Source of the DNA: Lepisosteus oculatus
Lineage: Eukaryota; Chordata; Actinopteri; Semionotiformes; Lepisosteidae
Direction of reading: 5' to 3'
NCBI RefSeq assembly: GCF_040954835.1
Contig: NC_090699.1
Location: 15,183,817-15,247,816, forward strand
Length of the DNA stretch: 64,000 bases
Shown here: positions 20,581-31,790 of the stretch, piece after piece
Numbering within the stretch: the first letter of the stretch is position 1
How the letters are laid out: every line of letters starts with the position of its first letter
Made by a program: the position numbers and the translations under genes
The notes under the pieces: generated by a model
What the model was told of the DNA's origin: nothing
Seen by the model: only the letters and a program-made list of their open reading frames with translations
The model's database searches: none

Positions 20581-20778
20581 AGGAACAAGTAAAGGTTTAT
20601 TCCAGGCTGAAAAGAGAAGAAAGAAAACACAACGTTTCGGCCATGGAGCCTTCTTCAGGTGTCAGTTCAGTGCCTTTGTGCAAGAACTGAACAATTAATT
20701 CCCTCACACCTGAAGAAGGCGTAGGCCTTTGCAGCCTACGCATGCTGACGCAGCTACCCACCTGAACTGCTACATACT
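20581..20778 (-). mobile_element. Penelope-like element ends, foldback copy
   Basis: The minus strand of 20581-20665 carries ACACCTGAAGAAGGCTCC...GGAATAAACC...ACTTGTTCC. The plus strand from 20706 carries a second CACACCTGAAGAAGGC that fuses to TTTGCAGCCTACGCATGC and CAGCTACCCACCTGAACT. Two partial termini therefore sit head to head. TTCAGTTCTTGCACAAAGG-like sequence between them also occurs near 19535, so flanking DNA may have been picked up. Confidence 0.6.
20627..20662 (-). ncRNA. Minimal hammerhead ribozyme-like motif (Penelope type), copy 2
   Basis: Reading down from 20662: ACAC (stem I), CUGAAGA, stem II GGCUCCAUGGCC, GAAAC, GUU, then GUGU (stem I partner). The conserved core is intact and stem I pairs 4 of 4. 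The ACGU after GAA is self-complementary, so stem III could form between two molecules, with cleavage expected after the U following ACGU. Activity is untested. Confidence 0.6.
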
Positions 20779-20782
20779 ACTA

Positions 20783-21065
20783 CAGATTCCAGTCCAATCC
20801 CAGCAAGCTGCTAGCACAAGGCAGGATACACCCTGGATGGGACGCCAGTCTGTCACAGGGCACACAGACACACACACTCACACACCAGGGCCAGTTTTCC
20901 CAGCATGTCTTTGGACTGTGGGAGGAAACCAGAACACCCAGAGGAACCCCAAGTAAACACAGAGAGAACATGCAGATTTAAACAGAGTCTTTCACACTAG
21001 CACTTCAGCAATCGAGCCCAGCACCCCAGCACTCTGATGCTAACCACTAGTCATCATGCCACCCA
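20783..21065 (-). mobile_element. tRNA-headed SINE (family 1)
   Basis: Reverse-strand copy with CCAATCCCAGCAAGC, CACCCTGGATGGGACGCCAG, TTTGGACTGTGGGAGGAAAC and the head CTAACCACTAGTCATCATGCC. It abuts the Penelope-like copy on its left. Confidence 0.75.
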
Positions 21066-21242
21066 TCATCCATGAATAAATGAAATAGGTACATTTGGTC
21101 ATAAATCACTGACTACAATTCAAAGACTCAGCGATTTAGAAAACAAAAGGACAAATCAGCTCTATTGTCATTGTTGTTTTTTGATTTTGAACATTTTCAA
21201 GCAGGTTTTATTTTAAGAAACTAACAATCTTGATTTAGGTGT

Positions 21243-21610
21243 AGGCATGATGGCGTAGTGATAAGAGTCACTTCCTTTCAACGGTGAGGCCCTAGATTCA
21301 GTTGTCAATTCAATACAATTCAATTCAATTCCAGACCTGGGGTGCTATGTATGTGTAGTTTGTAGGTTTTCCCCATTACTGTGTGAGTTTCCTCCAGGTG
21401 CTCCGGTTTCCTGTCACAGTCCAAAGACATACTGGGAGGGAAATTGGCTTCTGGCTAAACTGGTCCTGCTGTGAGTGTGTCTGCCCTGCGATGGACTCAC
21501 GTCCAGTCCAGGGTGAATCCAGCCTTGTACTTGGTGCTTGGCATAGATGCTGGCTCCCCTGTGACCCTGTACTGGATAAAGTGATTCGAAAATGGATGGA
21601 TGGACAATAT
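21243..21610 (+). mobile_element. tRNA-headed SINE (family 1)
   Basis: Forward copy with CTCCGGTTTCCTGTCACAGT, CCAAAGACATACTGG, GCGATGGACTCACGTCC and the 3' end GTGATTCGAAAATGGATGG. An (ATTCA)n-like expansion lies near 21310-21335. Confidence 0.8.
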
Positions 21611-21734
21611 TGATTAAGAATTACGATTGGTCAGAAAGACCGATTCTATGATTTTATCCTATGTTGTGACTAGTCACTGTCGCAGCCATCGTTGCAGTCA
21701 TAGTTGCAGTCGTAGTTGAGGGCCTAGTGATTTA

Positions 21735-21832
21735 TTTTGGGTATTTATTGTTGTATTCTTCTTATTTATTGTTATTGTCATCCTGTAAAGCGCTTTGAGA
21801 AGCCACCTTTAAAGGCGCTATATAAAATAAAG

Positions 21833-21885
<53 letters not shown>
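21735..21885 (+). repeat. Retroelement 3' tail ending in a (TTA)n microsatellite
   Basis: AAAGCGCTTTGAGAAGCC, GGCGCTATATAAAATAAAG, then about 45 bp of ATT repeats. The GCGCTATATAA tail is shared with the 5S-type SINE, which suggests both used the same LINE machinery. The head of this element is not identified. Confidence 0.6.
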
Positions 21886-21939
21886 ATTATCAAAGGGTTT
21901 CCTTTTATTGTACTAGGAAAGTGTACCTGGAAAGTGCGT

Positions 21940-22340
21940 GCGCCTATATATGCAATCGCGCGGTAAAGTCGCCTCAACCGGAGCGATGTGCACGGCTGAA
22001 ATGCGCTGACTCGAAGCGTCTGCAGAAACGCAGCCTCGGGCCGTGCGCCGTCTGCTGCGCGCTCCGGGGAGAGAATGGCGGAGACTCCGCTGAAGTTGGA
22101 AATCCAGCTGTCGTCGCTCATAGAGAGGAACGTGCAGAACACGGTGTCGGAAATCGCGCAGCTGCTGCGAGGCAGCCTGGCCGGCCTGCGCGCCGAGCTG
22201 ACGCGCAAGCGGAGGCAGAACCAGACCCTCTCGGCGGAGCTGCGCCAGCTGGAGGAGTCGCTGAGAGCCGAGAGGCGGCAGCTGTGTCCGGCCAGCCCTG
22301 CCGGTGAGCGGAGCTCCAAAGAGCCGAGCCGTTCATCCGA
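21940..22340 (+). promoter_or_regulatory. CpG-rich region around zinc-finger gene 1 start
   Basis: CG dinucleotides are dense here compared with flanking DNA and span the first coding exon. A TATA-like CCTATATATGCAA lies at about 21943. Position and composition fit a CpG-island promoter; the transcription start cannot be fixed by eye. Confidence 0.45.
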
Positions 22341-25300
22341 GGGCAAGTTTCCCTTCCCGTTTCCCTAACGAGGCATCGCACACGGCACGGGACGCGGATG
22401 ATAAAAGTCGTTGTTTTGCGTGTGGAAAAGTGCGTGGATTTCATCTGGTCTCTGTGTCTGGTGCGTGGCATGTATGGCACCATCTTAGCCAGTGGGACTG
22501 ACGCTTAATATTGGCTGGCTGTACCCCTGTGTGTTCTGTGGCAGTCTGCCCTGTCTGTTCTTTTGCCACATATCTGGGCCAACAGGTGGTTGTGCTGCTG
22601 AGTCTCTTGAATATATTTCTGTCCATCCGTTTTCTAAACATTTCTTCCAGTACAGGATCGTGTGGGAGCTGGAGTCTATCCCAGCAAGCAACGGGCACAA
22701 GGCAGGATGGGACACCAGTCCATCACGGGACAGACACAGACACACACGCACACACTCACACTTTCCAGAAGCCCTACTAGCATATTCTTTCGAACGTGAG
22801 AGGAAGCCTTTTGGAACATTGGGAGAACATGCAAACTCCACACTTACATCACCTTAGGTCCAGAATTGAACCCAGAGACCCAGTGCTAACCATTACACCA
22901 CTGTGCTGTCCCTCTCGAATATTTCTCCGCACCCAAAGTGGTGGAGTCTCATGACTCGTCATCGTCACAGCAGAACATGAGCGCTGTTCCCTCAGTGTGG
23001 ATGGATCAGTGAATCACGTGGAAATGTCTAGTGTGAGAAAACAGAGAGTCCTGATGGAAAAGTCTGTCTTGAATGTGTAGCTACAGGCATGTCTGTTGAT
23101 GCCAGTGTTCAGCTCATACTGTGTGTGTACAGTGCTTGCTAAACCTGTGCTGATCTGCTAGTGGGGTAGATCAGAATAAGCTTTGCACAACCTTATTCTC
23201 CTTTGCTCCACACCGATTGAGATAAGTGCACCACTGCATCCCCATCTTTAGATAAGATCACTTTATTAGCCATATATAATTACTTCTATTAGGAATTTGT
23301 CTTTTCACAGTCTTTTCATGAGACACACAGACAGGGAGAGAGAAGCTGGGGGTCAGAGCACAGGGTCAGCCATTTATACAGCAACCCTGGAGCAGCTGGG
23401 GTGAAGGGCCTCGCTCAGGGGCCCAACAAAGTAGGATTCCTCTACCAGCTATGGGATTTGAACCAGCAACTTTCCAGCCGCGGGTGCAAATCTTGAGCAA
23501 TAGTGCCACTGCTCCGCCCCAAGTTTGATTGATAACTTGGAATCCACAGTGATGGTTTTAGGGGGTGGTGAGAGGCTGGGTGTCTGCTCAGTTCTTGTCA
23601 GTGGACAGTTGTACGGGCAGCACAGTCACTTGTGTTTCCTAGTCAAAGTCACTCTTGTGTGAGTTGCCCATCAGCTCAGCTACACTCTGAACTATGACCT
23701 GGGACAGTTTGAGCTGTTGTGGTTCAGTTGTGACAGGAAGCACTTTGTAGGGTGACATTTGTTGTAAACTACCTCTGTGCCTCTACACGTAAAGGAATAC
23801 CAGGCTCGCACATAATACTGGGAGTAAATGTGGTGTTGTCATTTTCCATCCTTTTCTGACATCCTCATGATGACATCACTTCCTATATACTTTAGTAACC
23901 AAAGAAACTGAGAGGCAGCTTTATAACTCACTATGCATGTTGCTAAGGCTGCTATGGAGTTATCAAAACGCCACTATCTCTGTTGTATAAATTGGCATGA
24001 GTGATATAACAAGAGTTTCCTGACAAGGGAGAAGGGAGAGGTTTAGACTTGGCAGTGGTTTTCTGTGATATCATTGGAAAGATACCATATCAGTAGCATA
24101 TATTGTACAACTATATACTGTACATTACCACATATTCAAGATTTGATAGAGGAAAAGGACCATATTCAAGTGAACCTGAAGTTCCTTTGTATGAAGCAAA
24201 TGAAAAGCTCTGCAGGCCGAGGGACAGGAGGGCTCTGTGTGCTCAGGGATCTCCAGAGTGCTCTATATAGCTGACAATCGACTCTTGTGTCCTGACTCCC
24301 GATGTATCACAACAGGGCCCAACTTCATGAACTCAGCATCATAAACAACGTGGTGCAACTGTGTAACTGTAGGTAACTGCGTTGCACTGGAGAAGTGCAT
24401 AAAGTGCCACCCTCGTCTTAACAGCAGTACAGAGGGGACCCCGCCAGAAATCACCTGGCTTGTTGTTTTGCATACATGTCATCAGTTAATAAAAAAAACT
24501 AAATTTATTATGCGTCACAGGGGTCGGTACTAATGTTTCTGGAGGCAGTGGAAGTGGAGGGGTGTTGTGGTGGCCAGGCTGTAGGCACTGTACTGTACTG
24601 TGCTGTCACACCACAAACCAGTGTGTCGTCCATTGTCCTCCTCGCTGTCTTTGCGTTGTGAAGTAAATACAGCACAAGGAGGGTGGCATGGTGGCTCAGT
24701 GGTGGACGTTGCTGCCTCATAGTGCTGGGGCCCCGGGTTCAATTCCAGACTTGGGAGTCCTATCTGTGTGGAATTTGCATGTTCTTCCCCCTATTCATGT
24801 GGGTTTCCTCAGGATGGCCCTGTTTCCTACCACAGTCCAAAAACATGTGGGAGGTTAATTGGGTGCTGGGAAAACTGTCTCTGTGTGATATCCTCTCCAG
24901 GGCGTACCCTGCCTTGCACCCAGAGCTTGCTGGGATAGCAAGCCCGTGCCCCTGTGGTGGGTTATGATGGCAAAAACACGATCCAAAAGGTTTTCTTAAA
25001 AAAAATGTCACTGGTGGCCTCCCTGAAAAGCTGTCCCAGAGCAGCGCTGCTATAAAACATGCCAAGAGAACCCGTCCGGAGGCGGGGTCGTGCTCGGGCC
25101 TGGAGGGCGCTAAGAAACCTGGGGCGTGCTGCTCTCTCCATGAAAGGCGTGCTCTTTTCCTCCTCACGCAGGAGCCGGAGAGGGCTGTGCCGTGGAGGAT
25201 GGGGGCGGCGTGCCGGAGCCAGAGGAGGGCCCCAGGACGAGACACGACCGGGGGCCGGCACGCGCGCCGGACAAGGAGGGCGTCCGCAGCCAGGGCAGAA

Positions 25301-27214
25301 GTCAGCGGGACGACTCGGGCGCCTCTTTCTACGTCATTGAAATCGACCCCTCGGCCATCGATCTGCAGTTCGTCCTGCCCTCTCCTGTTGTCCCCGCGGA
25401 GCCGCTGGGCTCGGAGCACGGCTCCACGGACGGGGATCCGGGCGACCTGCTGCGAATTTCCCACGCGGGATCTCCGCGGGTGAATGGGCACCTTGAACTG
25501 GAGCCGGGCGGCACCCCTCCGGGGCTGCCCGAGCCCCCTGCGGGGGCCCGAGCCCCCTGCGGGGGGGACAGCCAGCCACCCTGGCTGTCGGGGGACGCTG
25601 ACCTTGCTGCCGGGGTCTTATCCCAGGCAGAGGGTCCCGCGGATGGCTGGTGTGCCTGGACGGCGGAGAGGGCGTCTGTTTGCTCTTCGCCCTGCGATGA
25701 ATGCCAGGCGGGCGCCCCAGAGGGGGACGGCGTCCCTCTATTCGGGTCTCAGCCGAGTGACCAGAAGCGTAAGTATTCCTTTGGTCCTGTTTCTGCTCTC
25801 TTTTCCACTTTCTAAGGTGACATGGGTTATCTCATGTCCTGGGACATGTTGAAGTGCAGTGCTGAGGCTCTGGGCTCAATTCCTGGGGTACCATCTGCAG
25901 GGAGTTTGTATGTTCATCCTGTATTTGCTTCCGTTTCCTCCCCCAGTACAAAGACATGCTGTCAGGTTAAATGGCTTCTGAGAAGATTTCCCCCCTGTTG
26001 TGAGTGTGCCCTGCAGTGGACTAGCGTCCTATCCAGGGTGTATCCTGCCTTGCACCTGTTGCTTGCTGGGATAGGCTCCCGCGACCCTGCACTGGATAAA
26101 GCCGTTAGAAGATGGACGGACAGACATTAATTCAAAGATGTGTAAAGTCTGGGAGGTTGTAGCTGAAAGACGTTGTAGCTGAAAGCATCTGTAAGTCTGC
26201 ACCTGCCAAAGAGTCAGGCTGAGAACAAATTAATTTCCAAATGTGCCTAATATGAATTGGAACACTTCTGACCATAATATTAATACATCACATGGTTTGT
26301 TTTTCGATTGTGGGAACAGTACAGTCGCTACCCAAAGCAACGAGATATCTCCTGGGGTGTTGGTTCTCTTTCAAAAGATTAATAAAGCTAATGTCTGTGT
26401 TTGTCTCCCTCTGCTCTTGGCACGGAAAGCCGAAACACCGGAGAGCGACACTGCTGCCCCTGATGAACAGGACGAGCTCTTCGCTGGCGGAGAAGAGCCC
26501 CAGAGATTTTCGCGCACACCCGTTCCCCACGCTCAGACTGGCCCAGGGCAAACCCTGCCCCCGGGCCACTCGGCTTCCGGATCCGAACCTCCCACACCAG
26601 CCCAGTCTCCCGGCTTCCAGATGGAACTGCGCCGGAGCAAGGAGAGTCCCAGTCTCCACGGCGGCCCCCTGACCCAAGAGCCCGCAGCGGGATATCATTG
26701 CCCGCACTGCGGCAAGAAGCTCTCCAGCTCCTACAGCGTCAGAAGACACCTGCAGATTCACATGAGGGATCGCTTCAGGTGCGCCGAGTGCGGGAAGACG
26801 TTCGGGTACCTGAGCAGCTTGGACAGACACAAGCGAATCCACTCGAGGCCCGACGAGCCGCCCGGGAAGATCTGCGGTCCACCCGCGGGCCACGTCCGAC
26901 GGCTCAGACGTCGGAGAGGCAGGAACCCGCTGGGCTGTATCCATTGCGAGGAGCCGGCGAGCAGGCGGAACAGCCTTCCCCCGCACCGAGCCGCCCAGCA
27001 CCCCAAGCGCCGTCGACCAGCTGAGCCCCCAGTGCCCCAGAAGGACGCAGAGGCCGGCGGGAAACCCCGATTTCCCTGCGGCCAGTGCCACAAGAGCTTC
27101 ACCAGGCGCTACTCCCTCAAGCGCCACCTGTCGGCTCACACGGCCCACGGCCCGCCCCCCGCTCCCGGCAGGACTCAAGAGCTCGGGCAGGGAGGCGAGA
27201 GGAGCAGGCGGTGA
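22075..27214 (+). CDS. C2H2 zinc-finger protein 1 (three coding exons)
   Basis: Probable nuclear DNA-binding protein. Exons: 22075-22303, 25172-25768 and 26430-27214, all joining in phase 1, for 536 residues. Exon 1 encodes an amphipathic helix/coiled coil (LKLEIQLSSLIERNVQNTVS, then heptads rich in L, E and R), a layout common in fish C2H2 proteins. Exon 2 is an acidic, proline-rich linker. Exon 3 has fingers YHCPHCGKKLSSSYSVRRH, FRCAECGKTFGYLSSLDRH, a divergent CIHCEEPASRRNSLPPH, and FPCGQCHKSFTRRYSLKRH. The linkers are not the usual TGEKP, so the fingers may not all bind in register. The exon 3 acceptor (GGAAAG) is weak. Decayed fingers follow the stop. I cannot assign orthology. Confidence 0.8.
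22619..22915 (-). mobile_element. tRNA-headed SINE (family 1), zinc-finger gene 1 intron 1
   Basis: Reverse copy starting at TCCATCCGTTTTCTAAAC, with GGAGTCTATCCCAGCAAGCA, GGGACACCAGTCCATCACGG and the head CTAACCATTACACCACTGTG. It is nearly full length. Confidence 0.8.
23250..23521 (-). mobile_element. tRNA-headed SINE (family 2), zinc-finger gene 1 intron 1
   Basis: The reverse complement carries the family 2 marks: a CTTGCTC-type head, GGGCCCCTGAGCGAGGCCC, TTCACCCCAGCTGCTCCAGG, GTATAAATGGCTGACCCTG and AAAGTGATCT. It is more diverged than the copies at 32.6 and 36.3 kb. Confidence 0.75.
24677..24965 (+). mobile_element. tRNA-headed SINE (family 1), zinc-finger gene 1 intron 1
   Basis: Forward copy: GGTGGCATGGTGGCTCAGTG, GGTTCAATTCCAGACTTGG, CCACAGTCCAAAAACATGTG and TTGCTGGGATAGCA. 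The 3' ATGGATGG end is missing. The rest of the intron (22915-25171) shows no further feature. Confidence 0.75.
25845..26130 (+). mobile_element. tRNA-headed SINE (family 1), zinc-finger gene 1 intron 2
   Basis: Forward copy lacking the first part of the head: CTGGGCTCAATTCC, TACAAAGACATGCTG, CCAGGGTGTATCCTGCC, TTGCTTGCTGGGATAGGCTC and the end AGCCGTTAGAAGATGGACGG. Confidence 0.75.
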
Positions 27215-27289
27215 CGGGAGTTCCCGCCGAGAGGACTGACTCCGGTTCCGCGAGTCGGGCCACAGCCCTGCGCCCGGGACCCGCGCGAG

Positions 27290-27456
27290 AGGTTCTTCTG
27301 CGGCCCGTACAGTAAGAGCTGCGGCCGAGCTCCCAAGCTGCGCGGTGCCACCCACGTGGGGCCACGCAGACCAGGAGGCCTGATCGGTGCCCGCGGTGCG
27401 GGAAAGAGTTTCCCCAGCAGAGCCTTCCGACCGTTCACCTGCAGGGCCACAACGTG
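27290..27456 (+). pseudogene. Decayed C2H2 fingers beyond the stop of zinc-finger gene 1
   Basis: In the gene's own frame, after its TGA, FFCGPYSKSCGRAPKLRG looks like a finger that has lost a Cys and its His pair. From 27388, in another frame, CPRCGKEFPQQSLPTVHLQG followed by H is a complete C-x2-C-x12-H-x4-H pattern. This suggests an ancestral longer finger array shortened by a stop and then frame-shifted. Confidence 0.6.
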
Positions 27457-28135
27457 ACGACCGCCCGTACTCTTGAAAACCATCTAGGGTTCTCGACACT
27501 TGAGTCCATTGAGAGGAGTGACCATATAACCACCGCGAGTCATAGAGGGCCACCGCCCCGCGGGTTTAGGCAGGAACTCGAAGGTGTTTGACGACCAAAT
27601 ACTTGGGAACGGTTGTGATTAAGACAAACCAGCAAGCCAATCACAGGCAGGGGAGATGAGATGAGATGATGCTCTGACCCTCCAGGACCCAAGCAGTGAG
27701 AATCCCTGGCTTAAAGTATCCGGGGTGGATGGTATCCAGGATGGTTGAATTAGAGCCAAGGAAATTTAAGGCAACCCCAACAGACATGTCCTCCACATCT
27801 TGCAGACCTGAGTTTCTAAAGCAGCTGAGGGATGAGGGACCCAGGATGGCTCAAGTCTTTCCCTTAACCTTGCTGCTGAAGCCTCTGGTTCTGAACAGAC
27901 GCTGGTGGAAAAATGTTGAATCTGGATTCGAATGCGTTTGTCTAATCACAGCTACTTGGTGTGGGCTAACGCTGGCTGTGTCTTGGCTTCCACCAGGAGC
28001 CATCATGGGAGAACAGTGCCCTAGGAGAAATGAGCCCCTTTGATGGCAGATGGCCAGCAAGGCTGTTTCATCAGGATGAAGTTGATGAGATCATGGCACC
28101 ACTTCAGAAATGGGAAGTTCTCATCATGGTCAGCT
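27457..28135. other. Probable 3' flank of zinc-finger gene 1; nothing recognised
   Basis: Mixed-composition sequence with no domain-bearing frame. It could contain the 3' UTR, but I see no convincing polyadenylation signal. Confidence 0.4.
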
Positions 28136-28885
28136 TGTGTTGGAACCCAGGACAGAACCTGCAACATCTGAGCTCTCATCACAGTCATCTAGTGACGAGA
28201 CCCAGGACAGAACCTGCAACGTCTCAGCTCTCATCACAGTCATCTAGTGACGAGACCCAGGACAGAACCTGCAACGTCTCAGCTCTCATCACAGTCAGCT
28301 AGTGACGAGACCCAGGACAGAACCTGCAACGTCTCAGCTCTCATCACAGTCAGCTAGTGACGAGACCCAGGACAGAACCTGCAACGTCTCAGCTCTCATC
28401 ACAGTCAGCTAGTGACGAGACCCAGGACAGAACCTGCAACGTCTCAGCTCTCATCACAGTCAGCTAGTGACGAGACCCAGGACAGAACCTGCAATATCTC
28501 AGCTCTCATCACAGTCAGCTAGTGACGAGACCCAGGACAGAACCTGCAACGTCTCAGCTCTCATCACAGTCAGCTAGTGACGAGACCCAGGACAGAACCT
28601 GCAACGTCTCAGCTCTCATCACAGTCATCTAGTGACAGGACACAGGACAGAACCTGCAATGTCTGAGCTCTCATCACAGTCAGCTAGTGACAAGACCCAG
28701 GACAGAACCTGCAATATCTGAGCTCTCATCACAGTCATCTAGTGACAGGACACAGGACAGAACCTGCAATATCTGAGCTCTCATCCTGGTCAGCTAGTGA
28801 CAGGACACAGGACAGAACCTGCAATATCTGAGCTCTCATCCTGGTCAGCTAGTGACAGGACACAGGACAGAACCTCAGTTCATCA
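28136..28885. repeat. Minisatellite, about 55-bp unit
   Basis: About 13 copies of GACCCAGGACAGAACCTGCA, then A(C/T)(G/A)TCTCAGCTCTCATCAC and AGTCA(G/T)CTAGTGAC(G/A)(A/G)GA. Central copies are nearly identical while those at both ends are diverged, as expected from slippage or unequal exchange in the middle of the array. Confidence 0.9.
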
Positions 28886-29204
28886 GATCCAGAGATCTCA
28901 TCCTGCCCTTAGAGCAAGAGCTCAGTACTGGCTGAATTGCTCAAGAGCCCTGATAAATCTCTTTCACCTTTCATTCAACCTGTTTGTGACACCAGCATTT
29001 ATTTTTCCAGTATTTCCTGCTGGAGGAACGTTTGTATTAGTGAGAAATAAATAATAATTGAAATAATTAAATATAAGTAGAAAATACTTCAAAACACACA
29101 AGATGCAATGAGGCCAAATCTAGGTTTTGGTCCATGTGATGGTCATTTTAAAGACAGACCAAAAGACTTTAACAATGCGATTGCTTTTTTTTGTTGGCTT
29201 GGTT

Positions 29205-29800
29205 GTTGCCTGAGTTTGTGAGATCGCTGCCTCGTTGCTGTCTGGCAGTGCTAGAACTTTGGGTTCAATTTGAGACCTGGGATGCTATCTGTGTGGAGTT
29301 TGTATGGTCTCCCTGTGTTTGTGTGGGTTTCCTCCCAGAGCCCAAAAACATGGTGGTAGGTTAAACGGCGCGATGGCTCTGTGGCTAAGTCTCTGCACCT
29401 GTGGCTGGAAGGTTGCCGGTTTAAATCCTGTGGACGGCAGGGAATCCTACTCTGTTGGGCCCCTGAGCGAGGCCCTTCACCCCAGCTGCTCCAGGGGTGC
29501 TGTATAAATGGCTGACCCTGTGCTCTGACCCAGACTCCCTGTCTGTTTGTCTCATGGGCAGCAAGGCTGGGGTATGCAAAAAGACAAATTCCTAATACAA
29601 GTAATCATATATGACTAATAAAGTGATCTGATCTGGGAGAATTACCCCTGGTGAGAGTGTGTATTTCTGCTCTGGGATGGAGTGGTGTCCTGTCCAGGGT
29701 GAATCCTGCCTTGTGCCTGTTGCTTGCAGAAATAGACTCCAGCTGCTCTGCAACCCTGTACTGGACAAAGTGATTAGAAAATGGATGAGTGGATGTAATA
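29205..29800 (+). mobile_element. Family 2 SINE nested inside a family 1 SINE
   Basis: The family 1 left half (29205-29356) ends at AACATGGTGGTAGGTTAAAC. The family 2 copy (29357-29636) runs from GGCGCGATGGCTCTGTGGCT to AATAAAGTGATCTGATC. The family 1 right half resumes at TGGGAGAATTACCCCTGGTG and ends AGAAAATGGATGAGTGG. Family 2 was therefore active after this family 1 insertion. Confidence 0.8.
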
Positions 29801-30599
29801 TGGTCCCTGTGAGGTGGTGTGGTTTTAGTTCCAAGCTGCATCTCTCCTGTCCCACAACTTGATGTCCCTGGTTGGTTCTGTTGATTTAGATATTTAGATG
29901 TGAAATAAGGGTGCAGAAGGCCAAGAAGTGTCTTCAGTGTTTTCGCCCTTTTTTGCCAGAAGCATCGGGAGCTGCTGTGATGAGCTTCATTCGTTTAGAA
30001 TGATCAGTTCCTTTGGGTGCCATGAAAGTCCCAAATTCAAAATGAATTTGGAAATAAAACAGAAAGTGATGTAAGAGCAGAAGCATGGTGTGACAAAAAG
30101 AGTTGTGCTCTGGAATATCTATGGTGATGAAAGGTTCGCAGATCTGTCTACATGTGAAAATAAATTTACCTGGTTTTCATTTGATTGTTAAATGGGTGTT
30201 TTGTTCTTTGCTTCTTGACCTGCTCTTCTCCCTGTTAAATCAAATAATGTGAACTGGAAAAAGGTTTAGTTGCGTCTAAGTTGGCTGGTGTTATTTTACT
30301 AGCTGCTAAGTGTTCTGACAAATTAGCCCAGTTATCTGCTGGTTCATAATCTTCTGTGTTACATTTCACTGAGGTATAAATCAAGCAGTTACATTCACAT
30401 TGTTGTGAAAGCTGTGAACTTGGTGTTCCATTGTTACGGACTGCGAACGGGCACAATGATTCGGCCTTGTGCTCAATAACAGAGAAATAGATTTGTGTGA
30501 GGGCTTAGATGAAATAAAAAACCCAAAGGTAAAATTAAATGAAATGGGAGAAGAGGTTTTACTTGAAATTGAATCGACAAGAATGGTCCCAACACTTGA
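29801..30599. other. No feature recognised
   Basis: Moderately AT-rich sequence without a domain-bearing frame or a repeat recognised elsewhere in the window. Confidence 0.45.
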
Positions 30600-30890
30600 G
30601 CAGCTCTGTGGCACAGTGGTGAGCATTGCTGTCTCGCAGTACTGGGGCTCTGGGTTCAGTTCTGGACCTGGGGTGCTGTCTGTGTGGAGTTTGTATGTTC
30701 TCCCTGTGTTTGTTGGGGTTTCCTCCCACACTCCAAAGACATGCTGGTACATTCATTGGTTTCTGGGAAAACTGGCCCTGGTGTGGTGTTTGTGTGCTCT
30801 GTGATGGACTGGTGTCCCATCTGGAGTGTATCCTACCTTGCTCCCCCGAAATTGGGTAATTCAGTTAGAAAATGGATGGATGCCTTCATG
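30600..30890 (+). mobile_element. tRNA-headed SINE (family 1)
   Basis: Near full-length forward copy: GCTCTGTGGCACAGTGGTGA, GGTTCAGTTCTGGACCTGG, CTCCAAAGACATGCTGG and the end TCAGTTAGAAAATGGATGG. A short CR1-like fragment (GGGCAGCTTGTTCCACATTG) follows at about 31055-31110. Confidence 0.8.
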
Positions 30891-31239
30891 ATATGTTTCT
30901 TTTGTGCCATATATATTCCTGGGGATTTACATGTTTACAAACATTTACATTGTTGTTTTATATCTATAAAGTTACAAACACATTTTTCCTGTACTGTACG
31001 TGGCTATCTCCATGTCTATATTTAAGTAGCCCTTTGTGGATAGTTTTATGGCTGGGCAGCTTGTTCCACATTGTGACCACGCTTCTGGTAAAGATGTGGC
31101 TCCTCATTTCAGTTTTAAATGTAATCTAAACATTTATTTTAACAATCAATCAACATCAATCAAAATGTTTTTGTTAAACAAAAACATTTATCTTAACAAT
31201 CAATCACCCCTTCACTCCATGAATTAACACACAGCACAC

Positions 31240-31790
31240 CTTCCACACAAACGTGAACGGTTTCTGTACACACTGAAAAAGAGGTGCGCGTTTTCTCCTG
31301 GTCATACGGCCAGTTTGTGACCTCTGACCCTCCGGCGTATCACGGCTCTAGTACTTCCGGGGGGAAACGTAAACTCATCACAAGCGCAGCTGGAATGGCA
31401 CTGCGGTGCCGCACTATTAAGAAACCGGGAACGAGTCCTTTCTGAACTGAGCAGCACGATGGAGGGCCCCGTGTATATCTCCGCTTTTGAGAGCCAGCTC
31501 TCCTCCTTCATGGATTGCCTGCTGAAGCAAGCCGTGTCCGGCATCACCAGGCTGGTGGAGGACAGCGTGGTCGGTCTGTACGGCGAGATCGCCAGTAAAG
31601 AAGCCGAAATCAAGGCGCTGTCGGACAGGCTGCAGGAGTGCGAGCGAGAGCTGGCGCTGGTGGGGACGGGCGAGGGCGACGTCCGCCCGGGCGGCAGCGA
31701 AACGGACGATGGACCTGCGGGGGGAGAGGGGGGCTGTGACCTACGAGCGACGTCTGCCGGTAAGAGCCTGGAGGTCGTCGCGACGCTGGC
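31240..31790 (+). promoter_or_regulatory. CpG-rich region around zinc-finger gene 2 start
   Basis: Dense CG dinucleotides begin near 31250 and cover the first coding exon, as at gene 1. No clear TATA box is visible. A CpG-island promoter is likely but the start site is not resolvable. Confidence 0.45.

Noticed and set aside
24677-24760. tRNA gene at SINE heads
   Set aside because: B-box-like GGTTCAATTCC is present in many copies, but no full cloverleaf is seen and each is followed by the SINE body.
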